Source of the DNA: Lineus longissimus
Lineage: Eukaryota; Nemertea; Pilidiophora; Heteronemertea; Lineidae
Direction: 5' to 3'
Assembly: GCF_910592395.1 (NCBI RefSeq)
Contig: NC_088315.1
Span: 18,707,808-18,771,807 of the forward strand
Length of the DNA stretch: 64,000 nucleotides
How positions within the stretch are numbered: position 1 is the stretch's first letter; each line of letters begins with the position of its first letter. Below the pieces are notes generated by a model that was not told the origin of the DNA, searched no databases, and worked only from the letters and a program-made list of their open reading frames with translations. The translations under genes and the position numbers were made by a program. This document shows positions 25,976-34,537 of this stretch, in pieces.

Positions 25976-26714
25976 AGGCCAATTGATACTGTACATCAAA
26001 ACCATTAAGGTCGATAATGCCATTGTTTTCATCTGTTAGGCGAATATTCAACTTGCCAACACTTGATTTGCACGGAATTTCCATGTTATCCCCAAAGGAA
26101 TATGCTATCATATCTCCAAAGTTAGATTCTTTTATCGGTCTAGTGGCTAAGACATCTGATGGCTTGCCATTGCTCATTACATTATTGACGATGTCACAGT
26201 GGAAAACAAAATAGTCCATTGGTCTAAAATTTATGGGCCTATCGCTTACAAAGTCACCATTTGTTGGTAAAACTGGATATGTGGGGTAAGGCCATTCCGG
26301 TTTAAAGCCAAATAATTCATTGCTTTTTCCAAAGAACATAATCTGGTAAAACTCTCCATTTTTTCTCTTAAGCATCTTCATCACTGTCCTACCAGTGGGT
26401 TCATCAACATCAAACTTAACAGCATTTTTGCTTAAACTATTTTCTTTCAATTCATTTGCAAACATCTTTGAAAAGCTTTCTAGGTCATAGAGACCATCTG
26501 GTATTTTAATCTCTGTAGCATCTATTGAAGATCCACACACCTTAATTTCGTTATTTTGTTTTGCTTTACTTATGTTGTAGAATGTACAAGGTATTCCCGC
26601 ATATGTCAAACTGACGCTAATGACATTCTGAATTTCAGTGTTAAGATGTATGGTTAAATCATGTGATTTCTGTTCTGGGTAGTCACTGGAATTAATGTAC
26701 ACCACAGTTTTCAT
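25959..26714 (-). CDS. Probable minor capsid (penton-like) protein (251 aa)
   Basis: A beta-rich protein opening MKTVVYINSSDYPEQKSHDL, without signal or membrane segment. Motifs shared with its paralogue at 17090-17833 include INF..., GKPSDVLATRP and LTDENNGIIDLNG. It lies close to the major capsid gene, separated only by a 78-aa gene. In many Polintons the single-jelly-roll minor capsid gene neighbours the major capsid gene, and the size fits, so this is my leading candidate. The fold itself is not visible from sequence alone. Start in GCAATAAATGAAA. Confidence 0.6.
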   Translation of the reverse strand: MKTVVYINSSDYPEQKSHDLTIHLNTEIQNVISVSLTYAGIPCTFYNISKAKQNNEIKVCGSSIDATEIKIPDGLYDLESFSKMFANELKENSLSKNAVKFDVDEPTGRTVMKMLKRKNGEFYQIMFFGKSNELFGFKPEWPYPTYPVLPTNGDFVSDRPINFRPMDYFVFHCDIVNNVMSNGKPSDVLATRPIKESNFGDMIAYSFGDNMEIPCKSSVGKLNIRLTDENNGIIDLNGFDVQYQLAFTHCA

Positions 26715-26715
26715 T

Positions 26716-26855
26716 TATTGCACTTAAATTTTAATTTACTGTACTTAAATTTTAATTTACTGTACTTAAATTTTAATTTACTGTACTTAAATTTTAATTT
26801 ACTGTACTTAAATTTTCATTTACTTCACTTAATTTTTTATTTATTGCACTTAAAT
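26716..26855. repeat. 21-bp tandem repeat, about 6 copies
   Basis: TTACTGTACTTAAATTTTAAT is repeated between the penton-like start and the next stop. The unit contains TTAAAT, like the start boxes. Confidence 0.9.
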
Positions 26856-26856
26856 T

Positions 26857-27093
26857 CTACTTGATTATGTTTCTGGGTAAAATACCTTGATCGTAAAAGT
26901 ATTCCAATGTTACATTACTTACTGCTACAATTCCGCCAATTTTAAGAATCTCTTCTAAGTTTGCCTGACTTGGCGGGCCAATGGCAATTCTCAAGAATCT
27001 CTTAAGTAAATATGAGTAACCAATTGTTGCCGTCGCCAATAACACACTTTGGTACAGTGTATTGATGATTTCCTTCTTTCCTGGTGTTTCCAT
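26857..27093 (-). CDS. Small membrane protein (78 aa)
   Basis: Starts in CTAAATAAATGGAAAC. One probable helix near residues 10-30 (LYQSVLLATATIGYSYLLKR) and a second hydrophobic stretch (ILKIGGIVAVSNVTLEYF). It sits between the penton-like and major capsid genes. No family is recognised. Confidence 0.6.
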   Translation of the reverse strand: METPGKKEIINTLYQSVLLATATIGYSYLLKRFLRIAIGPPSQANLEEILKIGGIVAVSNVTLEYFYDQGILPRNIIK

Positions 27094-27191
27094 TTATTTA
27101 GAATGAAATCTTCATTGATGACACCATCATTGGTGACACCAATTGATTCATATTAACAGTAAAATGACCTTAATGTTGCAAGTTAACAATC

Positions 27192-27833
27192 CTAATGTTG
27201 CAAGGAAACAATCTGTGAATTTTGAATGTTAACTTGAGCATCAGAAACCATAAATATGTGCATTTTGTATGGCCCCTTTCCAGATTCTTTTGTTATCGAC
27301 AATTGAATACCATCTTTAGTGTTTTGAAGCTTTTTGCCCGATCCGTGTAATCTATTGTCTTCAGTAGTTCTCAGGTCCAACCAAAGACCGTAGTTATTCG
27401 AGTCTCCATAGTACTTTTTCATAGACATGTTGCAGTCGTAAGTTTTCTTTAAGTCTTCTGTCATGAAGTGTTTCTTGATCTCCTCCCATTGATCTAGCAT
27501 TCTCATTCCTTCTGGAAATACCTGATTAGCAACTCCTTCGATGGTTATTTGCACTTTTGTGATGTTAGGATTTTCAAACTTTTCAGAATCTCTTGAACCA
27601 TCAGTGTAATCAGAAATGAATAGAAGTAATAGTCCTTTTATGGACATTCGAGGAAAATTGATGTTCTCGTTGATCAGCGTTTCATTTGCCGTTACGTTGA
27701 CAGTTTTGAAGTGATCTATCCAGTCGTAATAGATGGAGAAACCTGAATTGTACTTGTTTGTAAGCGTATTGGCTAATCCCTTGTTAGTTACTGTGTCATA
27801 TTCAAAACTGATATTTTCAAGTTTGTAATTCAT
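27192..27833 (-). CDS. Major capsid protein, C-terminal open part (213 aa)
   Basis: Same frame as the N-terminal part. The frame is open from just after the TAG (27998); the ATG at 27833 is simply the first internal Met, so 55 further codons upstream belong to it. Confidence 0.6.
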   Translation of the reverse strand: MNYKLENISFEYDTVTNKGLANTLTNKYNSGFSIYYDWIDHFKTVNVTANETLINENINFPRMSIKGLLLLFISDYTDGSRDSEKFENPNITKVQITIEGVANQVFPEGMRMLDQWEEIKKHFMTEDLKKTYDCNMSMKKYYGDSNNYGLWLDLRTTEDNRLHGSGKKLQNTKDGIQLSITKESGKGPYKMHIFMVSDAQVNIQNSQIVSLQH

Positions 27834-27998
27834 GTTTGCAGTTGTGCTGGTAACGATGATCTCCTCCTTTGGTGCTAACGTAATCTCGATGATAACATCC
27901 TCTTGAATTGGAAACTTGTAAAATGGAGCATAGTTGAAAAATAGTTCAAAATCTAACGGTATCTTGTACTTGGCTCCAAATACTTTCTTCAGTGTTTT

Positions 27999-28448
27999 CT
28001 AATCGCTGGTTTCACCGTTAACATCGGCTTCTGCAACACCTGATCTCAACTTTCTAAGATTTTCTGACTGAATACCTTGAAAAACACTATCGTTCCTTTG
28101 CTCTTGTGTTAACCAGAGATCTTTAAAAGTCGAATAATGACTGTATTCATTGAGATCAAATATCTGTTCCGTTCCCCACTTAATTACCATCTTGGATAAC
28201 AGGTTTCTGCCGAGATTGTTAACCACGCTGTTCTTTGAATATCCAGAAATGGTGACATCAGCTGACAGAAAAAGAGACCTGGGTACAAAGAACGTATTTT
28301 CTCTTAAAGCAGGTATTCTAATGTACAATGTTTCTTTTGGATTAGCAGAAGACGGATTGTGCGTGATAATGTGATGATTTCTCTCGGCCTTTAACCCGAG
28401 TGGAATCTTATGACTCCTTTCAGTGTTGAGAAGTACTCCAGTTGTCAT
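27999..28448 (-). CDS. Major capsid protein, N-terminal open part (149 aa)
   Basis: The portion of the 27192-28448 locus before the in-frame TAG. It holds the first strands of the presumed first jelly roll. Confidence 0.6.
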   Translation of the reverse strand: MTTGVLLNTERSHKIPLGLKAERNHHIITHNPSSANPKETLYIRIPALRENTFFVPRSLFLSADVTISGYSKNSVVNNLGRNLLSKMVIKWGTEQIFDLNEYSHYSTFKDLWLTQEQRNDSVFQGIQSENLRKLRSGVAEADVNGETSD

Positions 28449-28560
28449 TCTATTTAATTTACTTGAAAATCATTCTATTTATTTGATCATTTCATCTCTG
28501 ACTTGAAAATCATTCTATTTATTTGATCATTTCATCTCTGACTTGAAAATCATTCAATCA
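28449..28560. repeat. 40-bp tandem repeat in a Polinton spacer
   Basis: About two and a half copies of a unit containing CATTCTATTTATTTGATCAT and CTCTGACTTGAAAAT lie between the capsid start and the next stop. Confidence 0.9.
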
Positions 28561-28566
28561 TTGATT

Positions 28567-29805
28567 TTACTTAGCAGCTTTAACAGCTTTAATACCTTTA
28601 ACACATTCTATCAAACCATAAATTATGGAGCTAACAACAACAATCACTAGAATGACTAGATGTTCGGCCATGAATCCAACAACTGCACCAACTGTTTTCA
28701 GGAGAAATGATACGATAGAACCGATGATTCCCGGTAAAGCCGCAACTGATTTCTTGGCCAGTTCTTTTAGCCATTCAGCAAACTTCTTTAGTCCTTCTTT
28801 AACTTTATCTGGAATTGATGATGGTTTATCCGGACTTGGCGGAGTAGGACTTGGTGGTACTGGTTTATGCACAGGTTTCAAAGCATTACTGATACCAAGA
28901 CCTAAAGTGGTAATTATCATAATCACTGCAGTTACTATTGCAGTGATTGTAAGGCCTTCAATCTTAAAAAGTAACTTGATTCTGTCCTTGAGTGAAATCT
29001 TTGAATCTGGTTTCTTCAAGACATCAGTGATCAAACGTTTCAGTTTTCTAGTTTGTGATTCCCTCTCATTGTCTAACCTCCATACCTTTGCCTGTTCCTC
29101 GTACAATCTGTCTTCTAGTTCATCTATTTGCTTTTTCAACTCGTCTCTTTCTCCAACATCTTCCTTTGCTTTAGCATAGTCTATTTTTAGATTGTTAAGT
29201 TCTTCTTCTAGGTTAACTATTTTCATTTTACTCAAATATCTCTCCATCTTAACTGTTGCATGAACATCCCCACTGTGTAATAACCCTCTACGTTCTCTCA
29301 AAGCGTTATCTGAAAAACCAAATGCCCTTAATTCTTCATCAGTAGCATCTATGATTTTATCTATTAGTGTTTGGTTCATCGTATCTTCATCTAAACTTCC
29401 ATCTTCACTATTGATTACGTCAGTAATTTGTGAATCAAAATCTGTTATCTGTATTGTCGGTATATTGATTCGTGTTCTTGACGGTGACGGCGGACGTAAG
29501 TCATGAACAATTTCCTGCATTTGAATTTGTTTTTTTGGTGTTGACGTTTTATCATCACCTCTTAGATTATGAAGGAAAGCAGCTGTTTCTATTCTCTCTT
29601 TTCTTTTCTTTTCAACTTCAGCTTCTTGTTCTCGTCTTCGTTCGGCAATAAGTCCTGTGCCTTTAAAATAATTATTCATTTTATTTAATATCTCCATTAC
29701 TGATTTACCACCAGGAAAGCTTGTTATTGTAGAATTGGCTAAAAGACTACCATTTTTATCTGTTATTCTAACCCAAACTAGTTCTCCTTTATTGTGTCCT
29801 ATCAT
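28567..29805 (-). CDS. Coiled-coil, multi-helix membrane protein (412 aa)
   Basis: From ATG 29805. Charged N-terminal half with Arg/Glu/Lys-rich helices (ERRREQEAEVEKKRKERIET), a long coiled coil about residues 180-265, then membrane segments: LTITAIVTAVIMIITTLGLG, a Pro-rich loop (PVPPSPTPPSPDKP), and two further helices before a short basic tail. The open frame extends upstream of ATG 29805 for about 49 codons without a Met, overlapping the end of the 139-aa gene in another frame. The two may therefore be one frameshifted gene of about 600 codons. No family is recognised. Confidence 0.6.
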   Translation of the reverse strand: MIGHNKGELVWVRITDKNGSLLANSTITSFPGGKSVMEILNKMNNYFKGTGLIAERRREQEAEVEKKRKERIETAAFLHNLRGDDKTSTPKKQIQMQEIVHDLRPPSPSRTRINIPTIQITDFDSQITDVINSEDGSLDEDTMNQTLIDKIIDATDEELRAFGFSDNALRERRGLLHSGDVHATVKMERYLSKMKIVNLEEELNNLKIDYAKAKEDVGERDELKKQIDELEDRLYEEQAKVWRLDNERESQTRKLKRLITDVLKKPDSKISLKDRIKLLFKIEGLTITAIVTAVIMIITTLGLGISNALKPVHKPVPPSPTPPSPDKPSSIPDKVKEGLKKFAEWLKELAKKSVAALPGIIGSIVSFLLKTVGAVVGFMAEHLVILVIVVVSSIIYGLIECVKGIKAVKAAK

Positions 29806-29930
29806 GTAGAGAGTTTCATTTGTTATTCCTTTTAAGAGCTCATTACCAGAAATTACGATATCACGATTAAGGCCTTCAATGATATGTTCATTGACTTCTT
29901 CTGCTGTAAAAACAAGTCTGGAAAGAGTCT

Positions 29931-30350
29931 TTAAACCTTGGGAGTAAATAACTTCGATTTGCCATTAATAAATTTTTCAGATCTAAGCACTTCCAATCTA
30001 TTATTTTCGTTAACTTTTGCATCCTCTTTATTGTCTCTTTCATCAAAAATCTTTCTCATTTTTTCAGATTCCTTTTCATTTCTAACAGGCCAATTTGTTT
30101 CATCAGCAGGGTCATTAACACATGTATTGTTAAATGTATCAGCTGTAGTTAGATTTTTAACACTTTCATCTTGAATCCTATTTAAGAAATTCAAAACACC
30201 CTTGTCAGAATCTGTGGTGTAAGTTGTGCCGTCATCAGGTACTGGGGTAATGAATGATGTTTCAGCAGTTCTACTGTTATTTTCTAAAAACCGATAATTT
30301 TCTAAGTCCTCCATTTGGATATCTTCTCCTACTCCTCTTCCTTCAGCCAT
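29931..30350 (-). CDS. Acidic N-terminal protein, perhaps the 5' part of the coiled-coil gene (139 aa)
   Basis: Starts in AAGTAAATGGCTG, one base after the stop of the 459-residue gene. Hydrophilic, Asp/Glu/Asn-rich, no membrane segment. Its end overlaps open sequence of the 412-aa gene in a different frame. Unlike its neighbours the 412-aa frame lacks a TAAATG-type start, which supports a single disrupted gene. Confidence 0.5.
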   Translation of the reverse strand: MAEGRGVGEDIQMEDLENYRFLENNSRTAETSFITPVPDDGTTYTTDSDKGVLNFLNRIQDESVKNLTTADTFNNTCVNDPADETNWPVRNEKESEKMRKIFDERDNKEDAKVNENNRLEVLRSEKFINGKSKLFTPKV

Positions 30351-31730
30351 TTACTTTACAGTAATGAAATTTAAACTTCCAACAACAGCATAGAGGATAA
30401 ACTTGATTGTTTCATGGGTATCATCAGTCTTACTGGACACATCAGTCTTACTGGGCGCATCAATCTTATTGGGCACAATAGGCCTGACCTGCCCAGTAGG
30501 CCTACCAGTTACAGCAGTCTTTTTAATCTCATCATGTTTCACATCTTTTGGTGTGGTAGTGATATTAGCCTTAACCCTTATCTTCTTAGAAGTTTGTCCT
30601 TGCATCAATAGAGGAGGAAAGGTCTTTTCATTGTTAATGTTATTCTTACCAGGCTTCAAGTGTTTAGTTGCTATCAGGATATCATTGTTGTAATTCTCGA
30701 TCTTACCGATCTTGAGTACCATGTCAGACCCTATGATGAACAGACCTGGGGCAATTACATAGTCTAATCGTGTGTAAGTGTCCGACAGTGCTTTCTGGTA
30801 TCTAGCAATTGAGGTAGGGATATCCACATGCTGTTCAATTGAGTCACTTAGCAGTTTGATGAACTCCTTCTGGGCGTCTAACTCTGTTCCTGGTTGCCCA
30901 GTAATCGGGGTTCTAGTAAGAGCCTGTGATCCCAGTACACAGTAAACATATGTTCTGATGGAATCATTCAATCTTTCTATCCCTGGATTCGAGAAACCTG
31001 AGGACTTAAGAGTCATGAATTGTTGGTATGATTGATCGTGTGGCTGTTTGAGAACCTCAAAAATATGTTTATGTTGATTAACATACCACTGGATCCAACC
31101 CTGATCGTATTTGAAGTTATCCATCCCAGCGTCCCAATCAGATTTAAACATTGGTGGCGTTCTATTCTCGTGAATTTGCATTAATAAGAAATTGATTTTA
31201 GAGTTATCGATGTAGTAACCAGGGTCAGTTATGCTTGGGTTGCAATCAAGTTCACCCCAGGAAGTCCACCCCTCATTACTTTCAAACAATGAAAAATCAT
31301 ACTCGTCTTTTAAGCCAAATTCGCTTAGTAACTCGCCTAGTTTCCTACGGTTAATGTTATTATTTGTTTCATTGAAATTGCTTTCTCCCAAAATGGGAAT
31401 ATCAAGGTTTTTCATAATTTTTCTTATTTGATAGTAAGTGTGGAACCTGTAAAGTGATCTGATCATTTGATTGCTGCTGTTAAGGTGCTCTAGTGAAATG
31501 CCACATCCAGTTGTCGCGAACCATACGGCCATGTTAAACTGGGTCTGGTAGAACGCCAGTGGGTTTTTTTCAAGTCTAAGACAATCATCTCTGTTTTTAA
31601 AATTGAAAAACTCTGGCGTGATATCACTTTCTTGTACTTTGAAAAATCTGTTAGTGGTAACATAAGCATCAAATTGACAAAAGTCAAATGTAATTTTATC
31701 CTTATGCTTCGTTGCCAATGGGTAATACAT
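30351..31730 (-). CDS. Large Polinton protein of unknown function (459 aa)
   Basis: The rightmost gene, intact, start in AAATTAAATGTAT. Soluble, aromatic-rich N-terminal half (KDKITFDFCQFDAY, PGYYIDNSKINFLLMQIHEN, WIQWYVNQHKHIFEVLKQP), a middle helical part (RTYVYCVLGSQALTRTPITG), and a C-terminal part with DYVIAPGLFIIGSDMVLKIG followed by a basic, Ser/Thr/Asp-rich tail with KTDVSSKTD repeats. Length and position suggest a structural or morphogenesis protein; I cannot name the family. Confidence 0.7.
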   Translation of the reverse strand: MYYPLATKHKDKITFDFCQFDAYVTTNRFFKVQESDITPEFFNFKNRDDCLRLEKNPLAFYQTQFNMAVWFATTGCGISLEHLNSSNQMIRSLYRFHTYYQIRKIMKNLDIPILGESNFNETNNNINRRKLGELLSEFGLKDEYDFSLFESNEGWTSWGELDCNPSITDPGYYIDNSKINFLLMQIHENRTPPMFKSDWDAGMDNFKYDQGWIQWYVNQHKHIFEVLKQPHDQSYQQFMTLKSSGFSNPGIERLNDSIRTYVYCVLGSQALTRTPITGQPGTELDAQKEFIKLLSDSIEQHVDIPTSIARYQKALSDTYTRLDYVIAPGLFIIGSDMVLKIGKIENYNNDILIATKHLKPGKNNINNEKTFPPLLMQGQTSKKIRVKANITTTPKDVKHDEIKKTAVTGRPTGQVRPIVPNKIDAPSKTDVSSKTDDTHETIKFILYAVVGSLNFITVK

Positions 31731-31737
31731 TTAATTT

Positions 31738-31773
31738 ACTTGAATTTTTCCTTGAATTTTTCCTTGAATTTTG
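31738..31773. repeat. 12-bp tandem repeat CTTGAATTTTTC, 3 copies
   Basis: Just upstream of the rightmost start codon and inside the right terminal repeat. Confidence 0.85.
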
Positions 31774-31801
31774 GTTAGGTCAAAAACAACCAACTTAAGT
31801 A

Positions 31802-32077
31802 AGTAATAGGGAAACTTGTAGTTTTATCCATATTACGTATTTTAGTAAGTTTGGTAAGTTTGTTAGGTTTTTGGGAAAAAAAAATTTTTAAAAATTAAAA
31901 AAACCAAAGACCCCCCAGTGTTAACAGAAATTTTTCCATGTTGGGCTTTTGGTAGTGTTTGTGGGTTAAAACAATGAATTCTTGACAAATGTACATGAAT
32001 AATGATGAAGGGTGAAGTTTTTTTCCCAAATTCCTAGAAAAGTCGTAGGAAAGTCGTACATACGTTTCCCTATTACT
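31802..32077. repeat. Polinton right terminal inverted repeat
   Basis: Inverted copy of 15335-15612, ending CCCTATTACT. It also carries AGTAATAGGGAAAC at its inner edge (31802-31815) and the inverse at its outer edge (32064-32077). Confidence 0.96.
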
Positions 32078-32549
32078 AATTCTTCCAACGATATCCTTCT
32101 CTGTTTGATGGGCGGAAGTACGAGGGGAGTTGGCTCTGGTCGAGACCAATACTTCGTCCCCAAAAGGGACGAAGTGCGACGTGCCTATTGCGATAATGAT
32201 TTGTTGCCGAAACAATGGCTTGATTGGTTGGCTAGCCTTGTGACGTCAAATTATTTTTAAACCGAGGGGTTTTCCTGTTTTTCATCATGGCTTAAGTTTA
32301 AATGCGTTTGGGCTAGAATTCCTGGCTTTTTTCGAGCTCACACATGGGCTCGATGTACAGCGTAGCGGATCGAGGCTATATAATGGGGTAGCTGCGGTCA
32401 GGAATGAATCGGTTGGGCTCATCTTTGGGCTCGAGGGAGGTGGCTGCGATCATGCATGAATCTGTTGGGTTCATCTTTGAAGAGAAAATATCGAGTAAGA
32501 GTGGGGAAATGCGATAGAGAGCAGTAAGTATGTATATAGTGGTACTCAC
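32078..32549. repeat. LamG-array intron module S2, right half at the Polinton site
   Basis: Starts with the second AATTCT and continues TCCAACGATATCCTTCTCTG, exactly as in the empty copies at 5895 and 11657. Confidence 0.85.
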
Positions 32550-32637
32550 GCTCCATATTTTGACGCCGGACTGACGCTGTCAACGAGGTAATGGTGATTG
32601 ACAACAGCCACAAACGGGAATGCAGCAGACTTTGCAT
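32550..32637 (-). CDS. LamG array copy C, exon 1 (orphan signal-peptide exon)
   Basis: Reads MQSLLHSRLWLLSITITSLT plus a polar tail and ends before GTGAGT. It has one extra codon (a 3-bp duplication, ACAACAGCC) relative to the other copies, keeping the phase. The intron contains the whole Polinton and the second intron module; no LamG exon follows before copy B begins, so this copy is a remnant unless it splices to something else. Confidence 0.5.
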
Positions 32638-32694
32638 GCCTGTCATTTCCGAAGAAGAAACCCAATTATCATCGACGTGTGACACAGATTAGAT

Positions 32695-34146
32695 CTGAGT
32701 GATCAGTAAGCCAAATAATAAGTGATGATGCTTGTAGCACAAAAATAGTGTCCATTGCATAATGCTCTGTTCGGTGAGCCAAGGAGGCAAACTTTCAAAG
32801 GCCTATAAGTTTGTCATATTGATTGGTGAATATATACCAGACTATCGATTGCTGCATATTTCGTCATAAAGATCAATAAGTGTTAAAATGAAACATCATG
32901 ATAGCACAATTGTGAGGTTGACTTATGATCACCATTACCTGCATTAGGCAAAGCTAGCTGGGCAGCGGGGGGGGGGGGGGGTCAGATACCGCAGAAGTCA
33001 CCAAAATAATGTCTTATGTGTATATATTTATGATCGGTGATTCAGGCCGAATGTTTTCAAAAAGTGTCAATTAGCCACCCCGCCCCAAGAGAGCCTCCCA
33101 GACCGAAAGACTAGCTACGCACATGACCAGTCGACTTCATGCGCAGCAGGCAGCCCCCATCGTCTTCGACCATGTGGTGTCCGTAATCTGTCTTCATCTC
33201 CAAGCAGTGATAGGGCGCAAGACATTCGTCGGCTGGTCTGGTCTGGTTCACATAGGCTCACCCATTGTTTATCGCTAATATTTCAAGTACTTTCAGAAAC
33301 ACTGAAATCTTGTGGTCAAGATGCATGGGTATGGTATGACTGAGTGATAAAAATATTCCTCGTAGAAACATGAGCGCTGCCGATGTACTGTCACGTAGTA
33401 GAGTTGGCGACTAGGGCATAAATAAGGATCAAAGACCTATGAGTGACCCTAAGTGCAAATACTAATTACCTCACTCAATTAGGTCACCTCATTAACCCCA
33501 TCCAACGCAGGCCTTTGATCCATAATGCCCTATTTTGGAAAGCGAGGCCTTTGATCTTTAATGCCCTATTTCGGGAAGCCCTGATATTTTTCACAGGTTT
33601 TTTCCTTTCTGGGAAAAGTCGGACAATGTCGGACTTTTTTCGGATAAATCAGGAAAACGGTAGAGAAACTGTTAAGAAGTCGGAAAAGCCTCTTCTAGTG
33701 AATGTATTTTGATGTTCCACACGTGCACAAGGTTATGCCGATATTACATAACCAAATTATTCATAAATTACATGGCCTCCACTTTTAGCTTGTCGTGAAA
33801 TCCTGTTTTAACCTCTGCCTTTAAGTTAGTTTTTTTCTGTAAAACATAAATTGACTTTGAGAAAAGCTCACATTTCTTTGCTTTCTGCGAGAAAATAGCA
33901 TGTTTGCAAGGAACAATCCACGATTGACAATACGCAATGCAACTTATTGGTGTGCGTCGTGTTGCTGTTTCAATCGGGCCAGATACATCATATAAGCTTC
34001 TGTCCGTATTAGTCCGGATGTACTTCCCTCTATCAACGACGACTGAACAAACAAAACGTAAAGAATTTAGCCAGCTACCTATTGGGGTTCTGTTGAAGAG
34101 TTTCTGACTTCAGCCTCACCGTATCGAGTATTTTAATACAATACTC
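32695..34146. repeat. LamG-array 5'-flank module, copy 2
   Basis: Close copy of 6655-8200, with the same G homopolymer (about 32966-32980) and R1 block. About 90 bp corresponding to 7680-7820 are missing near 33745. Confidence 0.8.
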
Positions 34147-34512
34147 GACGCAAGGGCCCAACGCGCCGCGTAGCGGCAAAAAAGCGAAGCTGGCGAAACA
34201 TTTATAACGGGTCACCGTCACTTATTATTGGACTTATAGCGCATTTACGGGGTTGCAACTATTTTGCTTTATAGTGTCACCAGGAAAGAAAAGCATGCGA
34301 ACTAACGCCGATCTATTTGTATAAAGTAATAATTGGAAGGTATAAAGTAGGAAATATCAATAAAATAATCATTCCATGTCGTCTTTTGAGGGCATTTTTG
34401 ATTGTAAAAAATATATGTGTACGTCACCGTAGTCTCTGCAATGATAATTTTATCAGAGCAGTCTCGCGCAAGTAGAAGTTCTTTACCTATTAGTTCTTCA
34501 CTTATTAGTCTC

Positions 34513-34537
34513 AACGTCTGGCGCAAAGCCAGACGTT
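34513..34537. repeat. Perfect 10-bp hairpin AACGTCTGGC
   Basis: Stem AACGTCTGGC / GCCAGACGTT with a 5-base loop. Confidence 0.8.

Larger units (their letters stand above)
27192..28448 (-). pseudogene. Probable major capsid protein (double jelly-roll), interrupted by TAG
   Basis: About 418 codons from ATG 28448 (after TAAATAGA) to the stop at 27192. The frame stays open throughout except for one TAG at 27999-28001, codon 150, between GAT and AAA. The N-terminal part (LLNTERSHKIPLGLKAERN, then RIPALRENTFFVPRSLFL, MVIKWGTEQIFDLNEYSHY) and the C-terminal part (YDWIDHFKTVNVTANETL, INFPRMSIKGLLLLFISDY) fit Polinton/adintovirus hexon-like proteins by layout. Capsid proteins of this class form the pseudo-hexameric shell. 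As written only a 149-residue fragment would be made unless the stop is read through. Confidence 0.75.
15335..32077. mobile_element. Polinton (Maverick) DNA element, 16,743 bp
   Basis: Terminal inverted repeats of about 277 bp starting AG, a 6-bp target-site duplication, a family B DNA polymerase, an RVE integrase, an FtsK/HerA-type ATPase and capsid-like genes identify a Polinton/adintovirus-type element. Gene order from the left: small zinc protein and a broken leftmost gene (+), then on the minus strand a virion-like protein, polymerase, a two-helix membrane protein, a Pro-rich protein, an HNH-like protein, integrase; ATPase (+); then on the minus strand four small or virion proteins, major capsid, coiled-coil protein and a 459-residue protein. 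Polymerase, integrase, capsid and probably two other genes are broken, so this copy looks defective although its ends are intact. No adenain-like protease was recognised. Confidence 0.97.

Noticed and set aside
15335..32077. Adenain-like cysteine protease expected in this element class
   Set aside because: I looked for a His-Asp/Glu-Cys arrangement in all Polinton frames and found none I could defend; it may be absent or too diverged.
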